IMG/VR virus record: IMGVR_UViG_3300033146_001059
Coordinates: 1 to 64,000 of that record
Strand: one strand, 5' to 3'
Length of the DNA stretch: 64,000 nt
Source of the DNA: a virus
In this document: positions 45,234 through 52,364 of the stretch, in pieces
How positions within the stretch are numbered: the first letter of the stretch is position 1
Layout: every line of letters begins with the position of its first letter
Translations under genes and position numbers: made by a program
The notes under the pieces: generated by a model
Seen by the model: only the letters and a program-made list of their open reading frames with translations
Databases searched by the model: none
Told to the model about the DNA's origin: nothing

Positions 45234-45353
45234 TATAAGCTAAGTGAATTTTTTGAACATTTTTTACTTAACAACAAATGTAATTTTCATCGATACAATT
45301 GTAGAGGTTTTTACTATATTCCTCACTTAATTATTAATTAATCCATAATTACA

Positions 45354-45494
45354 ATGAGAACAGGATTAAAGAGAGTACTAGCAGGTACCTTCACCTTAGC
45401 TGCACTATCATTTATACTACCAATCAGTTGGATTATAATGATAGTATTTGGTTTAACACTGTGGGGCGCTTACTGTCTTTCAGACATAATGTAA
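45354..45494 (+). CDS. Small membrane protein
   Basis: 46 residues starting MRTGLKRVLAGTFTLAALSF with two hydrophobic stretches (to ILPISWIIMIVFGLTLWGAY). Positive N-terminus, so probably inside. It follows the long non-coding region and precedes a pseudoknot. Confidence 0.55.
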   Translation: MRTGLKRVLAGTFTLAALSFILPISWIIMIVFGLTLWGAYCLSDIM

Positions 45495-45511
45495 GATTTT
45501 ATTAGGATCCC

Positions 45512-45552
45512 AGATGACGTTATGTTGGTAGCGTGCGTCATCTACTAACATA
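45512..45552 (+). promoter_or_regulatory. H-type RNA pseudoknot
   Basis: Stem 1 is AGATGACG (45512-45519) with CGTCATCT (45536-45543). Stem 2 is TATGTTGGT (45521-45529), inside loop 1, with ACTAACATA (45544-45552): 9 bp with one G-U. The two stems abut without a gap, the classic H-type arrangement. A further TATCAC/GTGATA hairpin follows near 45593-45608. It lies 117 bases before the next gene and could be a riboswitch or regulatory leader. Confidence 0.55.
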
Positions 45553-45668
45553 CCTAAAGTGACAGGTATAAAAATAAAGTTGCAGAAACTTATCACACGA
45601 GTGATATAATACTAAAGTTTATCTAGTCGAGGTTTTTATATAGTATTATAATTTTAAATTAAATAGTT

Positions 45669-45857
45669 ATGGTTATAAGTGAGAAATTAGATTTTAATGA
45701 AAGAGGCATTTATATGCCTAGAAACAGATCGTTAGATCTCAGATTAAAGAAAGAAATCAATAAGCATTTCATTTCTATAGGATTTCCCTCGTATAAATTT
45801 GTACGTGCTGAAACATCTAAAAATAGAGTTAAACTAATCTATAAAATATATAATTAA
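45669..45857 (+). CDS. Small basic protein
   Basis: 62 residues, Lys/Arg-rich (RSLDLRLKKEINKHFISIGF). An internal Met at codon 16 (MPRNRS) is an alternative start. Unrecognised; two bases before the next gene. Confidence 0.5.
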   Translation: MVISEKLDFNERGIYMPRNRSLDLRLKKEINKHFISIGFPSYKFVRAETSKNRVKLIYKIYN

Positions 45858-45859
45858 TT

Positions 45860-46105
45860 ATGGGTACATCTGAATGGATTCCAGAAACACACTTAGAAGC
45901 TGTTATGAATGGCGAACTTGGTAAAGGAACTACACATCTTAATATAGATGTAAAAACCACAGATACTGTGTTGCAAAACGCTTTAGCTTTAAGTGCTACT
46001 GAACCGTGGTTTAAGACAATTGAGAAAGAAAATAAAAAAGAATATTCATTAGATTTTAAATTTAATGATGGTACAACTCTAAACATTTTATTAGCTAAAG
46101 TTTAG
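45860..46105 (+). CDS. Small early protein
   Basis: 81 residues (MGTSEWIPETHLEAVMNGEL), no membrane segment. Follows two bases after the previous stop, so coupled. Ends before a terminator-like hairpin. Unrecognised. Confidence 0.55.
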   Translation: MGTSEWIPETHLEAVMNGELGKGTTHLNIDVKTTDTVLQNALALSATEPWFKTIEKENKKEYSLDFKFNDGTTLNILLAKV

Positions 46106-46138
46106 TAAATTTAAGATATAAATGCTGGTTTAGTCGTT

Positions 46139-46167
46139 AGCCTCAAGACTCAAAATCGAGGCTTTCA
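46139..46167 (+). terminator. Terminator-like hairpin
   Basis: AGCCTC (46139-46144) pairs with GAGGCT (46158-46163), 13-base loop, then TTCATATT. Modest T tract; probably a weak terminator before 46185. Confidence 0.5.
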
Positions 46168-46184
46168 TATTATCTAATATTAAA

Positions 46185-46640
46185 TTGATTACGATGACAA
46201 TAAAAGATTTATACAATAAAGATTATGCTGTTACACGAGTTGAAACAGGGATTTCAGGAAAAGGTTCAACTGTAATATCGGTTGGTGTTATATTCAGAAC
46301 CGAGATTGAAACTTATGCCGATGGACGTGATAATGTTACTGAAGATGAGCTTGTGAAATTATTTGGTAAGAAAGTGGTTATTGTTGATGATATTAATTCT
46401 GGGAACGTATTAATATCTGAGCTTGTAGGTAGTAATACTACTACGGCCACTATTATTAAAGGGTATTCATTTAGGCAAGTTAAAAATGATTTAAGTCAGT
46501 TTATATATTTCTTTTTAAAGAATGCTTTAGCAAAACATGTTGGGAATGATAATGACGGGATAGTAGCTAAAAAAATGATTGCGGGTGTTATTCAATCACT
46601 TGAATTATCTTTGATGCTTAATGGTTTAGATATTAACTAA
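46185..46640 (+). CDS. Early protein, unrecognised
   Basis: 151 residues (MTIKDLYNKDYAVTRVETGI). N-terminal half beta-rich, C-terminal half helical with a hydrophobic helix typical of dimerisation. Layout is similar to 47847-48308 (about 100 beta-rich residues then 50 helical), suggesting a loose family of early proteins. No motif. Confidence 0.6.
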   Translation: MITMTIKDLYNKDYAVTRVETGISGKGSTVISVGVIFRTEIETYADGRDNVTEDELVKLFGKKVVIVDDINSGNVLISELVGSNTTTATIIKGYSFRQVKNDLSQFIYFFLKNALAKHVGNDNDGIVAKKMIAGVIQSLELSLMLNGLDIN

Positions 46641-46745
46641 AATAAAATACATTAGCCTCTAATATAATAATTGAGACTACTTTATTTACCATCAATTAAT
46701 CATAAAAATTAAAAATAGAGATTTAAGAACTCGCTATTTAATCAG

Positions 46746-46780
46746 AAAAGGGCTGACATACAGGTTGGCTCTTTTTATTT
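46746..46780 (+). terminator. Rho-independent terminator
   Basis: AAAAGGGCTGAC pairs with GTTGGCTCTTTT (12 bp including G-U pairs), 6-base loop, followed by TATTTT. It closes the transcript from 46185. Confidence 0.75.
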
Positions 46781-46852
46781 TGGCTCTGAGAGCATTAGAT
46801 GCAGCGATGTATCCTTAATAACTAAAATTATATTAACTTAAATTAAATCGTT

Positions 46853-47146
46853 ATGTTACAACAAGCAATGAAATTATCAGATGGTAACCCAGGTGCTGCA
46901 ATGTTTATTATGGAATTATTAAATTTCGACAGTCCTATGCTGCAATTAAGAGTCCTTAAGACACTAGAAGACATTAAAACATTAAGAGGAACTAATCTGT
47001 GTGTGTTGTATTCAGACTTAGCAGGTAAAGATCTGCGTAAAGTTGAGGAAATATGCGAAAAAGTACCTTTAAACGTATTAGAAGATGCTTGTAGTCGTCA
47101 AGATTATTCAGGTATTGCTTTAATTAAACCCTACTTAGATAAATAA
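46853..47146 (+). CDS. Small helical phage protein (GNPGA type)
   Basis: 97 residues. MLQQAMKLSDGNPGAAMFIM, then a central LRGTNLCVLYSDLAGKDLRK and a C-terminal LIKPYLDK give a pattern I have seen in short phage proteins of unknown function. All-helical. Own leader behind a terminator. Confidence 0.6.
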   Translation: MLQQAMKLSDGNPGAAMFIMELLNFDSPMLQLRVLKTLEDIKTLRGTNLCVLYSDLAGKDLRKVEEICEKVPLNVLEDACSRQDYSGIALIKPYLDK

Positions 47147-47194
47147 AAATAAGAAATTTTTCATTTAGCTTTAATTATATATTAAATTATTAAT

Positions 47195-47389
47195 ATGAAT
47201 TCAGTGTATTTTGTAAATTTAGAGTTTCGAAGAGGGAGTGAAAAAAAGAATATTATGGTAGATGTATGTGGTACAAAAGAACTTACTAATAACGCAGTTA
47301 TTAAACTACAGCCAAAATATTCTACTGGTCCACTTAAAGTGGAGAAGGTTGAATTAAATAAAACCTTTAAATATGAAAATATTAAGTAG
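47195..47389 (+). CDS. Small beta-rich protein
   Basis: 64 residues (MNSVYFVNLEFRRGSEKKNI), predicted mostly beta, basic. Overlaps the next gene by 17 bases. Unrecognised. Confidence 0.55.
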   Translation: MNSVYFVNLEFRRGSEKKNIMVDVCGTKELTNNAVIKLQPKYSTGPLKVEKVELNKTFKYENIK

Positions 47390-47621
47390 ATGTACACGTA
47401 GAATATTAGATAATGCTATACGTGATGAAAATACTGAGTTAATTGTACTTAAAGATGACCTTAGAAGAGCTCAAAATGAGCGTAATAAATTAGGTGATAA
47501 AAGTTATGTATTAGATCCAGTAGTTAAAAATAAAGAAGCCTGTATAAAACGTAGTGATACAGTTATACAGGAACTAACTCAAATTTTAAATAGTCATGGC
47601 AAAAGACAATTCGAGGGCTAA
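47373..47621 (+). CDS. Small coiled-coil protein
   Basis: 82 residues, helical and charged (LIVLKDDLRRAQNERNKLGD), a likely coiled coil. Overlaps both neighbours. A later Met is not available near the N-terminus, so the start is kept at 47373. Confidence 0.55.
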   Translation: MKILSRCTRRILDNAIRDENTELIVLKDDLRRAQNERNKLGDKSYVLDPVVKNKEACIKRSDTVIQELTQILNSHGKRQFEG

Positions 47622-47751
47622 TATAGGTTCAATACAATCGCAAACTAAAGATTTTGATAAAAGATATAATGGTAAAGTATCTAAAAGATATCTATTTGAT
47701 AAAGGACTTGATTGGTATAATTACCCTTTAACAGGTAAAGCACCAGTTTAA
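47596..47751 (+). CDS. Short basic protein with WYNYP motif
   Basis: 51 residues (MAKDNSRANIGSIQSQTKDF) ending RYLFDKGLDWYNYPLTGKAPV. The C-terminal GLDWYNYPLTG resembles LLGWYDYPCLGG in the frame-disrupted gene at 49844-50049, so the two are probably distant relatives. Overlaps the previous gene by 26 bases. Confidence 0.5.
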   Translation: MAKDNSRANIGSIQSQTKDFDKRYNGKVSKRYLFDKGLDWYNYPLTGKAPV

Positions 47752-47771
47752 AAATACAATTTCTTAACTTG

Positions 47772-47799
47772 GGGCCAGTACGTTAGATTACGCTGGTCC
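47772..47799 (+). promoter_or_regulatory. Intergenic hairpin
   Basis: GGGCCAG pairs with CTGGTCC (7 bp, one G-U) around a 14-base loop. No T tract, so not a classic terminator; it lies in the leader of 47847-48308. Confidence 0.45.
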
Positions 47800-47846
47800 A
47801 CTGAGAATATAAAACTTTAAATTAAATTATTTCAAATAAATTGAGA

Positions 47847-48308
47847 ATGAAAGCAATTGAATGTAAAACGATGCAGGACATCGCAGAAGATGGAGTTTCT
47901 TTTGTAGATGCAGATTTTAATAACAATGAGGAGGGTTCTATTATTTTTAATATTAAATTTTTATCTAAAAAGGATATTCAAATAATTGAAGATTCTGGTG
48001 TTGAGTTATTTACAACGGAAGATGCACTAAAAACCAATATGTTAGGTAATTTTATTATTAAAGTGACTTCTACAGGAGGATTTTTATTAGTAAATAAATC
48101 TGAGGCTTTAGTGTTATCAACTATAAAGTTGGACACATTAAATTTAGTTATGGGTATGGTTGAAAATTTTAAACAATTCTTACTTGATAATAAAACTGAG
48201 GGTATGCTCGAGTCTGTTGAATTTATTTTAGGTTTGTTAACGAATCTAAAGAAACATCTAGAGTTGAAGTTTCTTATGGATATGGTGTGTAATAAAATTA
48301 GTAATTAA
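47847..48308 (+). CDS. Early protein, unrecognised
   Basis: 153 residues from ATG 47847 (MKAIECKTMQDIAEDGVSFV); a TTG two codons upstream is less likely. Acidic, beta-rich first half and helical, hydrophobic second half, as in 46185-46640. No motif recognised. Confidence 0.6.
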   Translation: MKAIECKTMQDIAEDGVSFVDADFNNNEEGSIIFNIKFLSKKDIQIIEDSGVELFTTEDALKTNMLGNFIIKVTSTGGFLLVNKSEALVLSTIKLDTLNLVMGMVENFKQFLLDNKTEGMLESVEFILGLLTNLKKHLELKFLMDMVCNKISN

Positions 48309-48320
48309 AAGTGTTTTAAG

Positions 48321-48428
48321 ATGGAAAAAAATAACATATTATTAGATGTACTCCAGGTAGTTGTTACTGCGGGGTTAATGGCTGCAGGAGCTTGGAGCAT
48401 ATATTTATTAACTAAAATTAATTTTTAA
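48321..48428 (+). CDS. Micro membrane protein
   Basis: 35 residues, MEKNNILLDVLQVVVTAGLM then AAGAWSIYLLTKINF, one transmembrane helix. Twelve bases after the previous stop and three before the next start, so it fills the gap as a coupled gene. Confidence 0.5.
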   Translation: MEKNNILLDVLQVVVTAGLMAAGAWSIYLLTKINF

Positions 48429-48431
48429 GTT

Positions 48432-48881
48432 ATGGGTGATTCAATAACACCAGATAGAAAACCAATAGCATTGGTTATAGATCATAATCAGTCGACGTTA
48501 CTTGGTTTTGCTCTAACATTAATGCCGGATGAAATTCCGATGGATAAACTTATAGCTATGAGCTCAGATTCTGAAAACAAATTAGGGTCTATGTTAGGTC
48601 TAGCTTTTATGATGCTTATTAAGATGAGCGACAAAGAAGAAAAAGCTAAGTTAACAGAAGCATTAAAAGAACATAAGGATTATACTAATTCCACAATAGT
48701 AGTTAACAATGCTACTGCTTCGGGTAACTTTGTATCTAAAAAAGTGTTTAAAGATGTACTTGATCTTGCTATGAAAACGCATCGTAAGATGTATGATTAT
48801 GGTATAAGTGGAGAAGATGTTATGTTGGATGATTTACCAGTTTTCAATACGTTGGTAAATGCCCACAAATTATTACAATAA
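48432..48881 (+). CDS. Early protein, unrecognised
   Basis: 149 residues (MGDSITPDRKPIALVIDHNQ). Mostly helical with Met-rich segments (MLGLAFMMLIKMS). Soluble. No family recognised; operon member. Confidence 0.6.
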   Translation: MGDSITPDRKPIALVIDHNQSTLLGFALTLMPDEIPMDKLIAMSSDSENKLGSMLGLAFMMLIKMSDKEEKAKLTEALKEHKDYTNSTIVVNNATASGNFVSKKVFKDVLDLAMKTHRKMYDYGISGEDVMLDDLPVFNTLVNAHKLLQ

Positions 48882-48899
48882 AGGTTAAATTATTTTATT

Positions 48900-49418
48900 A
48901 TGAGTAAGAAAGTTGTAGAAGTACTTGTAGCTGAGATAGCTAATATTGATGCTAACATATATAAAATGTTAATTGAACGCGCTGATCTTAAAGTAGGTGC
49001 AGAATTATTTGAGCCAGATATTATCATTGATGAAGCTAGGCTTATACGTGGCCCAGGCTCTAAAACACATAAAACTAAAAAAGTTAGTGTAGAAACTATT
49101 ATAAAAGGGAAAAATGCTAACAAAATAGTCAGAAGAGCTAGGAAGAAAACTGCTCGCTTAGCTATTGCTGGATCTATTTTATTTAGTGAAAGAATAGAAA
49201 ATACCGATTCTGCTCGCTTAGTTCAAAAATCTTTCTTACAGCATTTAGTTTCTACTGGATATATAAAACCTGCAGGCAACTTCTATTTAACTATAGATGC
49301 TGGTAAAAAGTATATGAGAACTTATGCTAATACAGGCATCAAGTTTTATACTGATACATTTGACGAGTTAATTAAAGAATGTGGATTTAAGTTCACAAGA
49401 AAGAAGGAATTAGCTTAG
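48900..49418 (+). CDS. Basic early protein, possible DNA-binding
   Basis: 172 residues. A Lys/Arg-rich middle (KTHKTKKVSVETIIKGKNAN, then RRARKKTARLAIAG) and a C-terminal region with helix-helix-strand order that could be a winged helix (QKSFLQHLVSTGYIKPAGNF). The last base of the stop is the first base of the next start. DNA binding is inference. Confidence 0.6.
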   Translation: MSKKVVEVLVAEIANIDANIYKMLIERADLKVGAELFEPDIIIDEARLIRGPGSKTHKTKKVSVETIIKGKNANKIVRRARKKTARLAIAGSILFSERIENTDSARLVQKSFLQHLVSTGYIKPAGNFYLTIDAGKKYMRTYANTGIKFYTDTFDELIKECGFKFTRKKELA

Positions 49419-49648
49419 TGGGAGGCTCAATAGATGTTGACAAACACATCTGGGAAGGATGGACTGTCGGAGATTTCATAGAAGATTTAGAACCTGTTTT
49501 AGACCTTATAATTAGTGGAGGAAGCTACATAAAGATAAGAAATAAACAAGAGCTTAGGGAGTGGTGTACGAATAATCAGCCATATTATAAGAAACATATT
49601 CCAGAGGTTGTTGAGTATTTTGTAGATAAATTTGGTATTATAGATTAA
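49418..49648 (+). CDS. Small acidic early protein
   Basis: 76 residues from a GTG start that shares base 49418 with the preceding TAG (TAGTGG overlap). Aromatic and acidic (DKHIWEGWTVGDFIEDLEPV). Unrecognised. Confidence 0.55.
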   Translation: MGGSIDVDKHIWEGWTVGDFIEDLEPVLDLIISGGSYIKIRNKQELREWCTNNQPYYKKHIPEVVEYFVDKFGIID

Positions 49649-49733
49649 ATTTTTATATTTACAATATTCCAATTAAAGAACGCTGAATAGGGCGTAATCT
49701 ATCGTCGAGGGCGTAGACACACATTAAAACGCT

Positions 49734-49821
49734 AATAATCAAAGGAAAATAAGTCGAGTGGTGTATACTCGCTATAAAGTACAGAGACCGTTAAGTGGGC
49801 TCTGTTAGCACATTGATTATT
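49734..49821 (+). ncRNA. Three-way-junction RNA
   Basis: A perfect 9-bp closing stem (AATAATCAA 49734-49742 with TTGATTATT 49813-49821) encloses two hairpins: CGAGT/ACTCG (49755-49771) and ACAGAG/CTCTGT (49781-49805, with a further CC/GG pair inside). It lies 23 bases before the gene at 49844. Regulatory leader or free small RNA. Confidence 0.55.
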
Positions 49822-49843
49822 ATTTAATTTAAAATTAAATTAT

Positions 49844-50049
49844 ATGGCAAAGAAGAAAGAAAGAGAATTCTCTTCTATGAGAGATAAGGAGCTTAGTAAA
49901 AAAAAAGAGCTAAGCGTACAGATATAAGAGATTTATTAGGTTGGTACGATTACCCGTGTTTAGGTGGAAATAAACGTGCAGGAAATTATGTGACACCTAT
50001 TACGTCAGGAAATAAAGAGAAAAAGAATGTTTTAAATTATGTATTTTAA
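49844..50049 (+). CDS. Small basic protein with A9 frameshift site
   Basis: Frame 0 (MAKKKEREFSSMRDKELSKK) stops after 27 residues at 49927. A -1 shift at the run of nine A (49898-49906) continues in the open frame as RAKRTDIRDLLGWYDYPCLG to 50049, giving about 68 residues. LLGWYDYPCLGG resembles GLDWYNYPLTG in 47596-47751, which supports the long product. AAAAAAA is a known slippery sequence; programmed frameshift, transcriptional slippage or a missing base could all explain it. Confidence 0.45.
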
Positions 50050-50056
50050 ATTGAGT

Positions 50057-50530
50057 ATGAAAAAACTACTGGTGTTAATTATATTATTACACACTTTAGG
50101 GAGTTGCACTAAAGTAGAGTATATAAAAGATGAACGCCCTTTAAAAGAATATGAATATGAAGAAAAAGATGTTTCAACTACATATTCTCCATATGCCTAT
50201 CTAAAAGTATTAAAGGTTGAAAAAAATTATAAATATATAAAAATAAGTGTAAAATGTTCTAACCTTCTTTCTTCTTATATACATATAAGAGTATCGCAAC
50301 TATACACAGAAACAGGTGAAGTTTTTTATATGTATAATAATATAATGTATTATCCTAATGTTAGACCTGGTATGACTTTTAATATTCGTCAAAGTAATAA
50401 TGCATTAGATGAATTTATACTCACACTAGATTATGTATACAATTCTTTTGAAGAAATTAATATAAACATATCTCAAAAAAGGGGGATTTATTCATATAGA
50501 ACCAGTTCTGCATTAATAAATAGTATTTAA
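50057..50530 (+). CDS. Phage-encoded lipoprotein
   Basis: 157 residues from ATG 50057 (MKKLLVLIILLHTLGSC), chosen over 50039 because it begins a standard lipoprotein signal: basic N-terminus, hydrophobic core and lipobox LGSC with Cys 17. The mature part is Tyr-rich and beta-rich (VSTTYSPYAYLKVLKV). It should be lipidated and sent to the periplasm or outer membrane. Phage lipoproteins often block superinfection; that role is inference. The tmRNA begins within 30 bases of its stop. Confidence 0.65.
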   Translation: MKKLLVLIILLHTLGSCTKVEYIKDERPLKEYEYEEKDVSTTYSPYAYLKVLKVEKNYKYIKISVKCSNLLSSYIHIRVSQLYTETGEVFYMYNNIMYYPNVRPGMTFNIRQSNNALDEFILTLDYVYNSFEEININISQKRGIYSYRTSSALINSI

Positions 50531-50554
50531 AATTTAATATATCGTTTGAGTTCA

Positions 50555-50798
50555 ATTTGAACTGTATCAAACACGCGGGTTCGATTCCCGCTACCTCCAC
50601 TAATAATTTAAAATCATGGGGGTAACCAGGTATCGACTTGGTACGAAGTAGAAGTAGACGAGATGTATTGAGGTGAATCCGACAATAAACGGAAAGAAAA
50701 CAGCAAAAGTAATCAACTTTGTAGATGACACTAGAGTGTTAGCTGCGGCTTAATCAGCCTATGATTGCGCGTTAGGTGAGAGCCCTAACGTTCTTGAT
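50555..50798 (+). ncRNA. ssrA: Circularly permuted tmRNA
   Basis: The acceptor piece comes first: P2 3' strand GTATCAA (50564-50570), T-arm GCGGG-TTCGATT-CCCGC (50575-50591), acceptor strand TACCTCC (50592-50598) and discriminator A. After a ~19-base spacer comes the coding piece: GGGGGTA (50618-50624), a perfect partner of TACCTCC allowing one G-U, then CCAGGTATCGAC as in tmRNA 5' ends, and TTGGTAC (50638-50644) pairing with the P2 strand. The resume codon is GCA at 50703; the tag is AKVINFVDDTRVLAAA, with TAA at 50751. CCA is not encoded. It would rescue stalled ribosomes with host SmpB. Confidence 0.85.
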
Positions 50799-50803
50799 TT
50801 TAA

Positions 50804-50833
50804 AGGCTCACCCTATGTGGTGGGTCTTTTTTT
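50804..50833 (+). terminator. Terminator of the tmRNA gene
   Basis: AGGCTCACC (50804-50812) pairs with GGTGGGTCT (50819-50827), 9 bp with G-U pairs, followed by TTTTTTT. It lies ~50 bases after the tag stop and defines the 3' end of the precursor. Confidence 0.75.
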
Positions 50834-50865
50834 ATTTTAAATTAAACCATATAAATTATATAGTT

Positions 50866-51015
50866 ATGTGTGCAATATTTGTAATAATTTTAGTATTATT
50901 TGGGTTTATATACGTATATAGATGCAAAACAACTTTTTATAAAGAGGTGGCAGCTTTTGAACATCAATTAAAGATGAAAGAATATGTTATTCAAAAGCTT
51001 AAAGATAATAAGTAG
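50866..51015 (+). CDS. Small membrane-anchored protein
   Basis: 49 residues from ATG 50866 (MCAIFVIILVLFGFIYVYRC), one N-terminal transmembrane helix and a charged helical tail (FEHQLKMKEYVIQKLKDNK). A frame extending upstream to 50776 runs through the tmRNA terminator and is rejected. Topology resembles small i-spanins but it is short. Confidence 0.55.
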   Translation: MCAIFVIILVLFGFIYVYRCKTTFYKEVAAFEHQLKMKEYVIQKLKDNK

Positions 51016-51175
51016 TCCTGGCTTGAGCAGGTATGAGGTTTAAGTTCTTAAAAATATATTAAGTGAATATGGTAAAACTAATAGGTTAGGTATTTACGTG
51101 ATGTTTACTTACAGTAATACTGATAAAATAAAAGGCTTAATATATTTATTTTAAATTACATTAAAAAAAAAGAGA

Positions 51176-51529
51176 ATGACTAAAGAAGAAATAAATGAAA
51201 TGAATGGAGACTTATTGATAGTTTTCCAAGCATTCAAGGATATTAGAAAGATTCTTATTAAATGGAATATTGGAATAGAAGATGCTTTACTTATATTTCG
51301 TTTAAAAAGTTTCAACGCTAAATGGATTGGATTTCGTTATGCCCCAATTATATTAAAAAGATTAGCTACAATTAAAGAAAGGTTCAATCTTACTTTAGCA
51401 CAACGCAGAATATTACGTGATGCTATTGAATTTCATAATCCTCAAAAGAAAACTGAGGCTATTAGTATTAAAATACCAGTAGGTGAGAAAAGAAGTGTAG
51501 TCAAAAGAATAATGGGCACATTCAGTTAA
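51176..51529 (+). CDS. Basic early protein
   Basis: 117 residues (MTKEEINEMNGDLLIVFQAF), helical with a basic C-terminal half (RFNLTLAQRRILRDAIEFHN). Could bind nucleic acid. Unrecognised. Preceded by a 160-base AT-rich gap with no further feature I can support. Confidence 0.55.
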   Translation: MTKEEINEMNGDLLIVFQAFKDIRKILIKWNIGIEDALLIFRLKSFNAKWIGFRYAPIILKRLATIKERFNLTLAQRRILRDAIEFHNPQKKTEAISIKIPVGEKRSVVKRIMGTFS

Positions 51530-51536
51530 TAATATA

Positions 51537-51713
51537 AAGTCAAGTCAGCGTCGAGGATGAAATCTAAACTTTGATGCCGGGATAATGATATTCCTTTTAG
51601 GTCTGCAGACTAAGAGGTGAGTAAGTATTTATATAATAGGGTTTTGAGTAGGGTACCTATCACTCCTAATCTAACGTATAACGTTAGCTTTGAAGTTAGC
51701 TCCGACTTGACTT
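51537..51713 (+). ncRNA. Closed structured RNA, 177 nt
   Basis: A perfect 10-bp closing stem joins AAGTCAAGTC (51537-51546) to GACTTGACTT (51704-51713). Inside are CTAACG/CGTTAG (51671-51687), a GGGATA...TATTCC hairpin near 51579 and the self-complementary TCTGCAGA near 51602. Followed by a T-rich stretch. Looks like an independent small RNA between two genes. Confidence 0.55.
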
Positions 51714-51728
51714 TTAATATTTTATATT

Positions 51729-51944
51729 ATAGTAAAAATAGTAATAGAAATAAATGAATGCAGTCAATGTCCTCATGTTACTGTAACTCCTTACCCGACT
51801 GGTGATAGCTGGGAAAGAGCAGAAAACTGGCATTGTAAAATTAAAACGGATAAGAATACCGGTAAAAATAAGAAAATTGTTGGGTATATTGAAGCGTTTG
51901 ATAAAACAGAGATACCAGAATGGTATCCAATAAAAGTTAAATAA
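51729..51944 (+). CDS. Zinc-binding phage protein without a standard start
   Basis: About 71 residues: VKIVIEINECSQCPHVTVTP, then GDSWERAENWHCK and a C-terminal EIPEWYPIKVK. CxxC plus a later WHC suggests a zinc ribbon; I recognise the pattern from short phage proteins. No ATG, GTG or TTG lies between the in-frame TGA at 51708 and the first Cys; ATA (51729) or ATT (51726) are the only start-like codons. The reading frame is otherwise intact and the spacing to the next gene is 7 bases, so it is probably expressed. Confidence 0.5.
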   Translation: MVKIVIEINECSQCPHVTVTPYPTGDSWERAENWHCKIKTDKNTGKNKKIVGYIEAFDKTEIPEWYPIKVK

Positions 51945-51951
51945 TATTATT

Positions 51952-52362
51952 ATGGTAACATTAAAAATGGTATCTGATTTTATAAATAATGAACTTAAAA
52001 TAGATATAAGTAATAAAAGTAGGCATAATCCTTTACCACAATATAGAAAGTTTTACTATGCTATGGTTTATAAATATGTCACTATTGAATTTACTAAGCA
52101 AGAAATCGGTTGGCACATCAATAGAAAATCTTCTACGGTATTACAGCAATTAATAAGATTTAATGATATTTGTGACGTTGATAAGTCCTATAAAGCTGAA
52201 TACGATGCTGTGTGCTTTAGATTTGAAATGTATACTCTCAAAAGAATGTTGGACCAAAGAAGGGAGGCTGTAAAACTTGAAGCTTTACTAGAATCTTCAT
52301 TTGATACTGCTATGATTGAAGGTATTGCAAATCAATTAATTAAAATAATTAAATCTAAATAA
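51952..52362 (+). CDS. DnaA domain IV-like DNA-binding protein
   Basis: 136 residues. SRHNPLPQYRKFYYAMVYKY, then FTKQEIGWHINRKSSTVLQQ (residues ~22-68) follows the DnaA C-terminal pattern: an Arg-rich start, a helix equivalent to ARxIAMYL, then IG and HSTV-like positions. No AAA+ domain is present. It may bind DnaA-box-like sites at the phage origin or interfere with host initiation. The match is by eye. Confidence 0.55.
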   Translation: MVTLKMVSDFINNELKIDISNKSRHNPLPQYRKFYYAMVYKYVTIEFTKQEIGWHINRKSSTVLQQLIRFNDICDVDKSYKAEYDAVCFRFEMYTLKRMLDQRREAVKLEALLESSFDTAMIEGIANQLIKIIKSK

Positions 52363-52364
52363 TT

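Noticed and set aside
50776-50865. Upstream extension of the small membrane protein
   Set aside because: It crosses the tmRNA terminator; ATG 50866 is followed directly by the membrane helix.
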